Assembly: GCA_026004675.1 (NCBI GenBank)
Contig: BPJP01000008.1
Coordinates: 160,611-224,610, forward strand
DNA length: 64,000 nt
Origin: Gemmatales bacterium
Lineage (GTDB): Bacteria > Planctomycetota > Planctomycetia > Gemmatales > Gemmataceae
Reading direction: 5' to 3'
The notes under the pieces were generated by a model. It made no database searches, was not told where the DNA came from, and saw nothing but the letters and a program-made list of their open reading frames with translations. Positions 1-9,558 of the stretch are shown one piece after another (within the stretch, counting starts at the first letter, position 1; every line of letters begins with the position of its first letter). The position numbers and the translations under genes are program-made.

Positions 1-219
1 CCTCGCGCTTGCGAACAAATCGGACGGATCGCCACCGCCGTCCGCGCCTTCGACCAGGTAGCCTCCGGGCCGCGCTGGCTGGCGCGACTGCGGTGCCGCG
101 AGCGATTTCGCCATTGGCTGCATGGCTGGAACGCGTCGCCAAGAAAATTTTGGAATTCGGCAATTCTTGCCGCTGCGCTTCTTGCCATCGGGTTTGCTAT
201 CGGCTATTATCTGCGTTAG
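1..219 (+). CDS. C-terminal end of a membrane-anchored protein (5' truncated)
   Basis: The frame is open from base 1 to a TAG at 217-219, giving 72 residues of a protein that begins before the window. The first 45 residues are rich in Arg and Trp. The last 20 or so form one hydrophobic helix (segment SAILAAALLAIGFAIGYYLR) ending right at the C-terminus, so it looks like a tail-anchored or single-pass membrane protein. The family cannot be told from this fragment. The gene ends 41 bases before the promoter of the rRNA operon, so no 16S gene lies directly upstream. Confidence 0.55.
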   Translation, partial: PRACEQIGRIATAVRAFDQVASGPRWLARLRCRERFRHWLHGWNASPRKFWNSAILAAALLAIGFAIGYYLR

Positions 220-259
220 ACAGTTGAGAAAACGAAGCAAAAAAACGGTGCAAATCGAG

Positions 260-287
260 TTGACAGTAGTTCGGCTCGACCTATAAT
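260..287 (+). promoter_or_regulatory. Consensus sigma-70-type promoter ahead of the tRNA/23S/5S operon
   Basis: TTGACA at 260-265 and TATAAT at 282-287 are both perfect consensus hexamers, separated by 16 bases. Transcription should start near 293-295. This is the only strong promoter I see upstream of the tRNA-Ile gene, so it probably drives the rRNA operon, a separate short RNA, or both. Confidence 0.8.
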
Positions 288-292
288 GAGCA

Positions 293-437
293 ATGCACCG
301 AATTTACCAAGGAGAGTATCAGCGAGTCCTATCAAAGGCTGCGTACTTCATGGTGAAGCAGATTGCTTACAAGCAGACTGGTTGACGCTCTATCTTTTCG
401 GAGATAGAGCCAAACCCATCGGGTTTGGCTTTTTTGT
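293..437 (+). ncRNA. Short leader RNA or sRNA between promoter and tRNA-Ile, with a possible 30-codon ORF
   Basis: An RNA starting at the predicted start point and ending at the T-run at 431-437 would be about 145 nt. It holds an ATG frame at 293-385 (30 codons, beginning MHRIYQGEYQ) whose ATG coincides with the predicted start, so it could be a leaderless mRNA. Two consecutive hairpins follow: CTCTATC/GATAGAG at about 389-408, then the terminator stem at 408-430. It may be an rRNA leader with an attenuator, a free small RNA, or a micropeptide mRNA. The sequence alone does not decide. Confidence 0.4.
408..437 (+). terminator. Intrinsic terminator-like hairpin just upstream of tRNA-Ile
   Basis: A perfect 10-bp stem AGCCAAACCC/GGGTTTGGCT (408-417 with 421-430) with a 3-base loop is followed by TTTTTGTTT. 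It lies only 9 bases before tRNA-Ile. If the tRNA/23S operon uses the promoter at 260-287, polymerase must read through it. Confidence 0.75.
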
Positions 438-446
438 TTGACAAGC

Positions 447-520
447 GGGCGTATAGCTCAGTTGGCTAGAGCGCAGCTCTGATAAAGCTGAGGTCCTTGG
501 TTCGAGCCCAAGTACGCCCA
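447..520 (+). tRNA. tRNA-Ile (GAT anticodon)
   Basis: A 74-nt cloverleaf: acceptor GGGCGTA/TACGCCC with discriminator A at 520, D-arm TAGCTCAGTTGG, anticodon loop CTGATAA (GAT), and a T-arm containing GGTTCGAGCC. No CCA is encoded. The Ile-Ala tRNA pair is typical of the 16S-23S spacer, yet no 16S gene precedes it here. Confidence 0.95.
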
Positions 521-544
521 AAAGATGGGGATGTATCGCCTGAC

Positions 545-617
545 GGGGGTGTAGCTCAGCTGGGAGAGCGCGTGGTTTGCAACCACGAGGTCACGGGTTC
601 GAGCCCCGTCATCTCCA
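545..617 (+). tRNA. tRNA-Ala (TGC anticodon)
   Basis: A 73-nt cloverleaf with acceptor GGGGGTG/CATCTCC (including G-T pairs), D-arm TAGCTCAGCTGGGAG, anticodon loop TTTGCAA (TGC) and T-arm GGGTTCGAGCCCC. CCA is not encoded. It lies 24 bases after tRNA-Ile and is co-transcribed with the 23S gene. Confidence 0.95.
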
Positions 618-713
618 GAAGTTGTTTGATCACGAGTCGCGGCATTTGTCCGAGTGGTCAGATGCCTCGACTCCTGCTCAAGAGGCAGGCGAAAGCGGCG
701 TCTCGTCGCTGAA

Positions 714-725
714 GTTCTTTGACAA
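714..725 (+). promoter_or_regulatory. boxA-like rRNA antitermination element
   Basis: GTTCTTTGACAA resembles the bacterial boxA consensus TGCTCTTTAACA that recruits the NusB-S10 antitermination complex on rRNA transcripts. It sits in the tRNA-Ala-23S spacer, where such elements are usual. It lies after the hairpin at 408-437, so it cannot explain read-through of that hairpin. Confidence 0.6.
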
Positions 726-1735
726 CTCGGTAGCGGTAAAGTTGCAAAATCACACACGGCTGGGTAGCGTGAGCTGCTTGGTCGGTGTGGTGATCTCTGC
801 AGCCCTTAGAGAGAAAAGGATCGTTACCAACGGTAGCTTAGCTGCTCCGTCTTGGGGTGCGAAATCGTGCCGGAGGACGGGATGAACGCGGTCAAGCTAC
901 TAAGGGCGTGTGGGGGATGTCTTGGCGCCAGGAGGCGATGAAGGGCGTGGAAGACTGCGATAAGCCCGGGGGAGCTGTCAAACGAGCGTTGATCCCGGGA
1001 TTCCCGAATGAGCGTGCGCTGAATCCATAGGCGTACGTGGCGAACGGAGGGAACTGAAACATCTCAGTACCTCCAGGAAAGGAAAGCAACAGCGACTCCC
1101 TCAGTAGCGGCGAGCGAAAGCGGACCTAGCCCAAACCGGTGGGACTTGTCCTGCCGGGGTTGTAGGACCGGGCTGCCTTCAATGGCGAGAAGTTACCAAA
1201 GTTTTTCTTAGCAGAACACTTCTGGAAAGGGTGACCACAGAGGGTGATAGTCCCGTACGCGAAAGGAAAGACTCTTCTGCCCGGCACCTGAGTAGGGCCC
1301 ATCACGTGAAAGTGGGTCTGAATCTGCGAGGCCCATCTCGCAAGGCTAAGTACTCCCTGGCGACCGATAGTGAACCAAGTAGGGCGACTGAAAGATGAAA
1401 AGAACCCCGATAAGGGGAGGGAAATGAACCTGAAACCACATGCCTACAAGCGGTCGGAGCCCATCTGGAGCAGCTTCTCACTGCGCTCTTTCGGCAAGAA
1501 AGGGTGGAGTGAGAAGCTGTTCGAGGGGTGACGGCGTGCCTTTTGCATAATGATCCGGCGACTTACGGTCGACAGCAAGGTTAAGCGGTTCTGCCGCGGA
1601 GCCGAAGCGAAAGCGAGTCTGAAATGGGCGTCAAGTTGTCGGCCGTAGACGCGAAACCACGTGATCTACCCATGGGCAGGATGAAGTGAGGGTAATACCT
1701 CATGGAGGTCCGAACCCACCAGTGTTGAAAAACTG

Positions 1736-1774
<39 letters not shown>

Positions 1775-2669
1775 GTGGAGATAGCTCGTTCTCTCCGAAA
1801 TAACTTTAGGGTTAGCGTTTTGGTAGTTGGCAACGGGGGTAGAGCGACTGAATTCGACAGGGGGCCCACCAGGCTACCCTCCGAAACCAAACTCCGAATA
1901 CCGTTGTACCAAGCCAAGGCAGCTAGACGGCGAGGGATAAGCTTCGTCGTCGAGAGGGGAACAACCCAGACCGCCCGCTAAGGTCCCCAAGCCATGCTGA
2001 GTGCGAAAGGAAGTTGGATTCCTGAGACAGCCAGGATGTTGGCTTAGAAGCAGCCACCATTTAAAAAGTGCGTAATAGCTTACTGGTCGAGGAATCCTGC
2101 GCCGATAATGAACGGGACTAAGTATGGCACCGAAGCGGCGGGTGTCTTCGGACGCGGTAGGAGAGCGTTGCACGATAGGGTGAAGGTGGACGGACGACGA
2201 CCACTGGACGAAGTGCAAGTGATAATGCCGGAACGAGTAACGATAAAACGGGTGAGAATCCCGTTCGCCGTAAGCCTAAGGTTTCCTGGGGAAGGCAAAT
2301 CCGCCCAGGGTTAGTCGGACCCTAAGACGAGGCCGAAAGGCGTAGTCGATGGACAGCAGGTTAATATTCCTGCACCAACCGTGGCGGTTGAAGGCGTAGT
2401 GCGCTGTGTGGAAGGGGAGCGCCCAGCTAGTGCGGCGTCCCGCAAGGGCGAGGGCATTTACGATCCCAAAGTCCTCGGAAGCACAGCCAAGAAAAGCTAC
2501 TGCCGGACAAAACGGTTGCCCGTACTAAAACTGACACAGGTAGGCGAGATGAATATTCTAAGGCGCTCGAGAGAACGCTCGTGAAGGAACTCGGCAAATT
2601 AACCCCGTAACTTCGGGATAAGGGGTGCCTCCTGGGGTGAATAGCTCCGGGGGGCCGCAGTGAAAGGGG

Positions 2670-2711
<42 letters not shown>

Positions 2712-2788
2712 TAAGAGGATGTATAGAGTCTGACGCCTGCCCGGTGCCGGTAAGTTAAGGAAGAGGGTTAGCCGCAAGGCGAAGCTCG

Positions 2789-3526
<738 letters not shown>

Positions 3527-3533
3527 AGCGAAG

Positions 3534-3565
<32 letters not shown>

Positions 3566-3954
3566 AGGCGTAACGACCGGACCACTGTCTCCACGAGCGA
3601 CTCGGTGAAACTGTAGTTGTTGTGAAGATGCAACATACCCGCAGCTAGACGGAAAGACCCCGTGAACCTTTACTGCAGCTTAGTATTGGGTTTAGGCCCA
3701 GCATGCGTAGTGTAGGTGGGAGGCTATGAACTGGGTACTCCGGTACTCAGGGAGCCGCAAGATGAAACACCACCCTTGTTGTGCTTGAATTCTAACCCCG
3801 TCCCGTGAATCCGGGCGGAGGACAGTGCTAAGTGGGCAGTTTGACTGGGGCGGTCTCCTCCAAAAAAGTAACGGAGGAGCCCAAAGGTACCCTCAGCCTG
3901 GTTGGCAATCAGGCAAAGAGCGCAAAGGTACAAGGGTGCTTGACTGCGAGACCC

Positions 3955-3998
<44 letters not shown>

Positions 3999-4025
3999 GC
4001 TGGATGGAAAGGCCGTCGCTCAACA

Positions 4026-4061
<36 letters not shown>

Positions 4062-4082
4062 TCTGAGCGTTCACAGCGGCGA

Positions 4083-4126
<44 letters not shown>

Positions 4127-4168
4127 GAGAAGCTCCCAAGGGTTTGGCTGTTCGCCAATGAAAGCGGT

Positions 4169-4206
<38 letters not shown>

Positions 4207-4587
4207 CCCTATCTGCTGCGGGCGCAGGAGACTTGAGAAGATTTCTCCCTAGTACGAGAGGATTGGGAGGGACGTACCTCTGGTGTGCCAGTTGTCGCGC
4301 TAGCGGCACCGCTGGGTAGCTACGTACGGAAAGGATAAACGCTGAAGGCATATAAGCGTGAAGCCCCCTTCAAGATTAGGTCTCCTTTTCCATCGGAATG
4401 AAGGCTCCTGGAAGACCACCAGGTCGATAGGCCGGGTGTGTAAGCACAGTAATGTGTTTAGCTAACCGGTACTAATAGCCGAACGCTTGGCCGCGTTCAT
4501 CCTTTTCTCCGGACGCAGATTTCCTCTTTACCGCTACCTGTTGATATACCACGCCGGTCGAGCCGGTTCGCTCCCGGCGAAGCAGCT

Positions 4588-4697
4588 TCCGGTGACGTTA
4601 CCTGGATGGCCACACCCGTTCCCATTCCGAACACGGCCGTTAAGCATCCAGGGCCGATGGTAGTGCCTACAGGCGCGAGAGTAGGTTATCGCCGGAT
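4588..4697 (+). rRNA. rrf: 5S ribosomal RNA
   Basis: It contains the conserved 5S segments CACACCCGTTCCCATTCCGA, GAACACGG, GTTAAGC and GGGCCGATGGTAGT, and a closing stem formed by TCCGGTGA and TCGCCGGA. It lies about 95 bases after the 23S 3' end. The ends are placed from the terminal stem and may be off by a few bases. Confidence 0.92.
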
Positions 4698-4703
4698 TTA
4701 TTT

Positions 4704-4738
4704 GAAAAGCCCGACGGCTTCCGCCGCCGGGCTTTTCC
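4704..4738 (+). terminator. rRNA operon terminator
   Basis: GAAAAGCCCGACGG and CGCCGGGCTTTTC form a long GC-rich stem around a short TTCCGC-containing loop, ending in a T-run, just after 5S. The A-run on the 5' side makes it potentially bidirectional. Confidence 0.85.
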
Positions 4739-4990
4739 ATGCGCTTACCTCTCACCCCGCATTTCTTGCGACCGTTTACATTCAGGCAAATCCTCCGATC
4801 CGACAGGTTCTTGTCGATGGTCAAACTCCTCCGTTCCGTTCTTATGCCCGTTTCGCTTTGCGATCCGAGAACGCCGGTTTCGCTTTTTTCTTGTTTGCTT
4901 TCGCTGCCTGAATGTAGTACTCTAAATGGCAGGTAACCTGCCTGCCCGCCCGTTCATCCCTTCGCCCGCCTGCCTGACAAAGGATGAGCC

Positions 4991-6613
4991 ATGACAATGC
5001 GACTTTGGTTCCTGCCTTGCATGCTTCTGGTTTCTGTCTCGACTCTCCGAGCACAATCTCTGCACGAGCGGATCGATCAGATGATCGAGTCGACGCCTGG
5101 CTTCGGGAATATCGCGGCACCGATGTCTTCCGATGCCGAATTCCTCCGCCGGGTTTACCTCGATTTGACTGGCTCGATTCCTCCGTTCGAGGTTGCCCAG
5201 CAGTTTCTTGCCGACAAGTCGCCGAACAAAAGGCAAACGCTGATCGACCGACTTTTGCGTTCGCCGGAGTACGCCCGGCGCATGCAACAGTTTTTCGATG
5301 TGATGCTGATGGAACGGCGACCCACAAAGCGCGTGCCCGAAGCCGATTTCCAAGAATACTTGAGGCAATCGTTCGCCGATAACAAGCCGTGGGATCAATT
5401 GGTTCGGGAGATACTGTCCGCAGATGGTGATGATCCGAAACTTCGTCCTGCCTCCCGTTTTATGCTGGACCGCGATGCGGAACCGAACCAGCTGACTCGT
5501 GATATCAGCCGATTGTTTCTGGGCATGAACTTGCATTGTGCCCAATGCCACGACCACCCTGTCGTCCGCAGCTATAAGCAGGAGGATTATTACGGAATTT
5601 ACGCGTTCTTGAGTCGAACGTTTATTTTCACCGATAAAAAGCGCAAGAACCTGGCGGTCTTGGCGGAGAAAGCGGAAGGGGACGTTACGTTCGTGTCGGT
5701 CTTCGACCCGACCAAGACGCAGAAGACGACCATGCCGCGCATGCCCGGTTTGCCGCCCATCAAAGTTCCCAACTTCAAGAAAGGAGAGGAATACCAGGTC
5801 AAGCCGGCCAAGGGGGTCAGGCCGGTTCCGAAATTCAGTTGGCGTGCCCAGTTGGCAAAGGAGATTACATCACCTGAAAATGTTCGTTTTCGTCGCAACA
5901 TTGCCAATCGACTCTGGCAGATGATGATGGGACGCGGCTTGGTCGACCCGGTCGATTTCGACCATCCCGACAATCCGCCGTCGCATCCCGACTTGCTGGC
6001 GCTATTAGCCGACGAATTCGCCAGCCACCGCTACGATATCCGCTGGTTCGTGCGGGAATTAGCGCTGACACGGACGTATCAGCGGTCGAGCATGCTTTCT
6101 GCCGGCGCGACGGAGGTCCCGCCGGATCGTTTCGCCGTCGCCAACCTGAAGCCGCTAAGCCCGGAACAACTGGCACAAAGCATGATGGAGGCGACCGGAT
6201 CGACTGCGAATATACGGCGTGCCTTGGGGAGCAAACTGACAGAACAGGCTCTTTATGCTCGCTTGAAACCGGCCATTGCCCAATTCGTCCGCACGTTCGG
6301 CGCTCAGCCTGGCGAGCCAGAGGGTGATGATTTCGAAGTCACGATCGACCAGACGTTGTTTATCACCAATGGCCCCTTGATCCGAAGCTGGCTGAAACCA
6401 TCAGGCGAGAACTTGCTTGCCCGCCTCGAAAAAGTCGAGGATGCGAAGCAAATTGCGGCCATCCTCTTTTTGAGCATTTTCACCCGCCAGCCCAGCGACG
6501 AGGAAACGAAGGATGTCGCTGACTATTTGCGGGGACGAACCGACCGGACCCAAGCTTTGCAGGAAATCGCCTGGGCTCTGCTTGCTTCCAACGAATTTCG
6601 TTTCAATCATTGA
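4991..6613 (+). CDS. DUF1549/DUF1553 planctomycete secreted protein
   Basis: 540 residues with an N-terminal signal peptide (hydrophobic LWFLPCMLLVSVSTLRAQ, cleavage after about residue 21). Residues 25-210 match DUF1549, including LTGSIPP, LLRSPEYARRMQQFFDVMLM and a CAQCHDHP motif (CxxCH) that could hold haem or metal. Residues 290-540 match DUF1553, with RRNIANRLWQMMMGRGLVDP, HPDLLALLADEFA and a C-terminal LLASNEFRFNH. This pair is almost confined to planctomycetes and Verrucomicrobia and its biochemical role is unknown. The usual N-terminal cytochrome module is absent. An AAAGGATG ribosome site precedes the ATG. It is followed at once by a DUF1501 gene, the standard partner. Confidence 0.9.
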   Translation: MTMRLWFLPCMLLVSVSTLRAQSLHERIDQMIESTPGFGNIAAPMSSDAEFLRRVYLDLTGSIPPFEVAQQFLADKSPNKRQTLIDRLLRSPEYARRMQQFFDVMLMERRPTKRVPEADFQEYLRQSFADNKPWDQLVREILSADGDDPKLRPASRFMLDRDAEPNQLTRDISRLFLGMNLHCAQCHDHPVVRSYKQEDYYGIYAFLSRTFIFTDKKRKNLAVLAEKAEGDVTFVSVFDPTKTQKTTMPRMPGLPPIKVPNFKKGEEYQVKPAKGVRPVPKFSWRAQLAKEITSPENVRFRRNIANRLWQMMMGRGLVDPVDFDHPDNPPSHPDLLALLADEFASHRYDIRWFVRELALTRTYQRSSMLSAGATEVPPDRFAVANLKPLSPEQLAQSMMEATGSTANIRRALGSKLTEQALYARLKPAIAQFVRTFGAQPGEPEGDDFEVTIDQTLFITNGPLIRSWLKPSGENLLARLEKVEDAKQIAAILFLSIFTRQPSDEETKDVADYLRGRTDRTQALQEIAWALLASNEFRFNH

Positions 6614-6650
6614 TCGAACTTTCGCCCTGACCACCAGAGATGGGGGATGG

Positions 6651-7943
6651 ATGATGAAATGCACTTATGCATGCAACTCGGCTGAGCACGAGGTATCGCG
6701 TCGGCAGTTTCTGGCCGGCTCGGCGTCTGCAGCTTTGGGCGCCATGGGTTTCAGCGGCATGGTGACGCCCGCGGCAGCCAAACAGTTGGAAAAATCCCAA
6801 AAGCGAGTGTTGTTGATCTGGCTTGCTGGCGGCGTCAGCCAACTGGAAACTTGGGATCCCAAACCGGGAACGCCTACCGGCGGGCCGTTCCAGGCGATCC
6901 CGACATCCGTCCCCGGCGTGCACATCAGTGAATTGCTGCCGCACACCGCCAAACAGATGCATCGGATGGCATTGATTCGTGGTATCAACACCCGCGAAAA
7001 CAACCACGCCAAAGGCGCCATCATCATGCATACCGGCAGGCCAGAAGACCCGCGAACCAATTATCCTCATCTCGGCTCAGCGATGGCCAAACTGCTTGGC
7101 CCCGAAGATTCTCCCTTGCCGGGCTACATCCATGTCACTCCGCGCGGTGCTGCCGGCTTCAACAAGAAAGATGCAGGTTTCCTTGGCCCGAAATATGCTT
7201 CGATCACCCTTGCGGACGGCAAGCCTCCGGAGAACCTGCTGCGGCCCAAGGAACTCTCCGTTCAGTCGGACCTCAAACGCAACCAGTTAAGAGAAAAACT
7301 GAACCGCCGCTTCGGCCAGCGACGCCGAACCGCTGACACCGAAATCTACACACAGTCATACGAGCAGGCGTTGCAGTTGATGGCACGCCATCGCATCTTC
7401 GACAATACCCACGAATCACCCAAATATCTCGATCTGTACGGTCGGCACGACTTCGGGCAACACTGTCTGCTCGCTCGTCGAATGCTGGAAGCCGGTGTCA
7501 CCTTCGTCAAGGTGACGCACTCCAACTACGATACTCACCACGAAAACTTCAATTTCCACATCGAACAGATGGGAGAATTCGACAAGACATTCGCCACGCT
7601 ACTGGATGATCTCGCTGATCGCGGCATGCTGGATAGTACGCTGGTGATCGTGATGTCCGAATTCGGTCGCACACCGAGGATCAACCAGCGCTTCGGTCGC
7701 GATCACTGGGGAACGGCGTGGTCGATCGCATTGGCCGGCTGCGGCATTAAGGGGGGCGCTGTAGCCGGCAAAACCAACGCCCACGGGACTGCCGTCGTGG
7801 ATCGCCAGGTCAACGGCGGGCACCTCTTCCACACCTACTTCCGCGCCCTCGGCCTCAACAGCAAACGCAACTACTACATCAACCAGCAACCCATCCCCAT
7901 GGCCGACCCGAAAGCTGAGGCCATCGAGGAAATCCTGGCGTAA
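6651..7943 (+). CDS. DUF1501 family protein, Tat-exported
   Basis: 430 residues starting at the ATG after GGGGGATGG; an upstream in-frame ATG at 6513 lies inside the preceding gene and is unlikely. The N-terminus SRRQFLAGSASAALGA is a twin-arginine signal, and a sulfatase-like alkaline-phosphatase fold follows. Visible family motifs are WLAGGVSQLETWDPKPG, IRGINTRENNHAKG, FVKVTHSNYDTHHENF, MSEFGRTPRIN and GRDHWGTAWSIALAG. DUF1501 proteins are encoded beside DUF1549/1553 proteins throughout planctomycetes; the pair probably works together in the periplasm, substrate unknown. It starts 37 bases after the previous stop, so they form an operon. Confidence 0.9.
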   Translation: MMKCTYACNSAEHEVSRRQFLAGSASAALGAMGFSGMVTPAAAKQLEKSQKRVLLIWLAGGVSQLETWDPKPGTPTGGPFQAIPTSVPGVHISELLPHTAKQMHRMALIRGINTRENNHAKGAIIMHTGRPEDPRTNYPHLGSAMAKLLGPEDSPLPGYIHVTPRGAAGFNKKDAGFLGPKYASITLADGKPPENLLRPKELSVQSDLKRNQLREKLNRRFGQRRRTADTEIYTQSYEQALQLMARHRIFDNTHESPKYLDLYGRHDFGQHCLLARRMLEAGVTFVKVTHSNYDTHHENFNFHIEQMGEFDKTFATLLDDLADRGMLDSTLVIVMSEFGRTPRINQRFGRDHWGTAWSIALAGCGIKGGAVAGKTNAHGTAVVDRQVNGGHLFHTYFRALGLNSKRNYYINQQPIPMADPKAEAIEEILA

Positions 7944-7964
7944 ACGCCAACCAGCACAACCAAT

Positions 7965-8000
7965 GGCGAAACCCGGCTTCTTCCCGAACCGGGTTTCGCC
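7965..8000 (+). terminator. Strong intergenic hairpin without a T-run
   Basis: GGCGAAACCCGG (7965-7976) and CCGGGTTTCGCC (7989-8000) pair perfectly over 12 bp around a 12-base loop, between the DUF1501 and WD40 genes. No run of T follows, so it may protect the 3' end of the upstream message or cause partial termination rather than act as a full intrinsic terminator. Confidence 0.5.
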
Positions 8001-8050
8001 TCTCGTCAACGTCAGGCGTTGAGCGCCGAACCAAATTGGAGAACCGTCCC

Positions 8051-9028
8051 ATGGCGAATCCCAAATCGACCAGGCTGGTCCAGACGTACAAGCACACCAG
8101 TCCAGGCATCGCTTGTCGATTCGATCCGACAGGAAACTACCTTTTCGTCAGTTCCCAGGACAACGCCATTCAGCGCTGGAACCTTGGCGATGGCAAGATG
8201 GTGCTGTTCCAAGGGCACAAAAGCTGGGTACGCGGCATCGCATTCCATCCTGCAGCCAAAACCATGTACAGCGGCGATTACGCAGGCAAAATCCTCGCCT
8301 GGCCGATCGATGCTGCCAAACCGCAACCTGCCAAAATCATCGATGCCCATCAGGGATGGGTACGCGCGGTTGCTGTCAGTCCGGACGGTTCGCTCCTGGC
8401 CAGTGCTGGCAACGACCACCTGGTCAAGCTCTGGTCCCTTCCCGAAGGCAAACTGAGTCGCGAATTCGCTGGCCATGATTGCCATGTTTACAACGTCTGT
8501 TTTCATCCTGACGGCAAAACGCTCGTCTCTGCGGACCATAAAGGCGCTGTCCACGCCTGGGATCTCGCCTCCGGCAAAATCGTCAAGTCATTCGACGCCA
8601 GCGTCCTGGCCAAATACGACACCACCTTTCGTGCCACGATCGGCGGCATCCGCAGCATGACATTCAATGCCGACGGCTCCCTCCTTGCCTGTGCCGGCAT
8701 CACTGGTGTGACCAACGCCTTTGCGGGTATAGGCAATCCGATCGTTCTGCTTTTCGATTACCAGTCGGGCAAGAAAATCCAGTCCCTTGTTCCAAGCGCC
8801 AGCTTTCGTGGCACGGCATGGGGCGTCGAGTTTCATCCCGAAGGCTTCATCATTGGCGTCGGCGGCGGACAGGGAGGAGCCTTGTGGTACTGGAAAGCCA
8901 ACCAAAACAAAGCGTTTCACACCGTCAAACTTCCCAACGTGGCCAGAGACTTGAGCCTGCATCGCGACGGCAAACGGCTGGCCATCCCGTTTTACGATAA
9001 TTGTGCCCGTGTCTATGCGATGTCGTGA
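8051..9028 (+). CDS. WD40 repeat protein
   Basis: 325 residues starting at ATG 8051 (a TTG five codons upstream is possible). About six WD40 blades are visible, such as PSGIACRFDPTGNYLFV-like openings, GHKSWVRGIAFHP, HQGWVRAVAVSPDGSLLASA with LVKLWSLPEGK, and GHDCHVYNVCFHPDGKTLVSA with AVHAWDLASGK. There is no signal peptide, so a cytoplasmic beta-propeller is likely, or export with a partner. WD40 genes after DUF1549/DUF1501 pairs are a recurrent planctomycete arrangement. The ligand is unknown. Confidence 0.85.
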   Translation: MANPKSTRLVQTYKHTSPGIACRFDPTGNYLFVSSQDNAIQRWNLGDGKMVLFQGHKSWVRGIAFHPAAKTMYSGDYAGKILAWPIDAAKPQPAKIIDAHQGWVRAVAVSPDGSLLASAGNDHLVKLWSLPEGKLSREFAGHDCHVYNVCFHPDGKTLVSADHKGAVHAWDLASGKIVKSFDASVLAKYDTTFRATIGGIRSMTFNADGSLLACAGITGVTNAFAGIGNPIVLLFDYQSGKKIQSLVPSASFRGTAWGVEFHPEGFIIGVGGGQGGALWYWKANQNKAFHTVKLPNVARDLSLHRDGKRLAIPFYDNCARVYAMS

Positions 9029-9188
9029 ACACCTGTCCGATGTCTGGGCTTTTTGACGCACTTGTTGCCAGATCTGGCAGCAAAGTCGTCGTCGCACGAC
9101 AATTCTCGCGACTTTTTCCGTCTTTTCTTCCCGCCGCAACCGCTTACGTCAGCGAAACTTAGAAAATTTACCGTTTCTATGTGAAAAG

Positions 9189-9204
9189 TTGGCACAGTGC
9201 TTGC
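9189..9204 (+). promoter_or_regulatory. Sigma-54 (RpoN) type -24/-12 promoter
   Basis: TTGGCACAGTGCTTGC matches the RpoN consensus TGGCAC-N5-TTGC exactly, with GG and GC exactly 10 bases apart. Transcription would start about 12 bases downstream (near 9215), 66 bases before the next gene. No good sigma-70 hexamers with proper spacing are present here. An AAA+ enhancer-binding protein should be needed; I see no clear enhancer site in the 160 bases upstream. Confidence 0.65.
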
Positions 9205-9281
9205 GTACAATATTCAGTGGAAGTGCACGATAAACAGTTAGGTACTTCCAGATCGCTCAACACCAAGAGAGGGGGCTGACC

Positions 9282-9482
9282 ATGAGCAGCGAATTTCTTG
9301 TGCAGAAGGCGGGCTTGCAAGGAGATAACTGGAAAACCGTTTGCCGGGGCAGTGAGGAGAAAGCCCGCGAGGTTTTGCGCCGGCAGCTCAAGTACCATTC
9401 CATCGGCCGGTTCCGCCTGCTCGACCCCGAAGGAAAGGTGATTGAGGAACACAAGGCACGACCCATTTTCAGCAGAAACTAA
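9282..9482 (+). CDS. Small conserved-looking protein of 66 residues
   Basis: 66 residues, ATG preceded by AGAGAGGGGG, flanked by a sigma-54-type promoter and an intrinsic terminator, so it is a complete single-gene unit. The sequence is charged (DNWKTVCRGSEEKAREVLRR, LLDPEGKVIEEHKARPIF) and reads like one compact alpha/beta domain with an 'RLLDPEGKV' strand. There is no signal peptide or membrane segment. I do not recognise the family; it resembles small planctomycete proteins of unknown role. The dedicated RpoN-like promoter suggests condition-dependent expression. Confidence 0.75.
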   Translation: MSSEFLVQKAGLQGDNWKTVCRGSEEKAREVLRRQLKYHSIGRFRLLDPEGKVIEEHKARPIFSRN

Positions 9483-9509
9483 CTTGCTATTCGCTCGACG
9501 ATCATACTG

Positions 9510-9538
9510 CACCCGCCGCTTGCGGCGGGTGTTTTCGT
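9510..9538 (+). terminator. Intrinsic terminator of the 66-residue gene
   Basis: CACCCGCCGC (9510-9519) and GCGGCGGGTG (9522-9531) form a 10-bp stem with a tight loop, followed by TTTTCGTT. It lies 28 bases after the stop codon of the small gene and before the end of the convergent S46 peptidase gene. Confidence 0.85.
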
Positions 9539-9558
9539 TAACGAAGGTGGCTGGCTGA

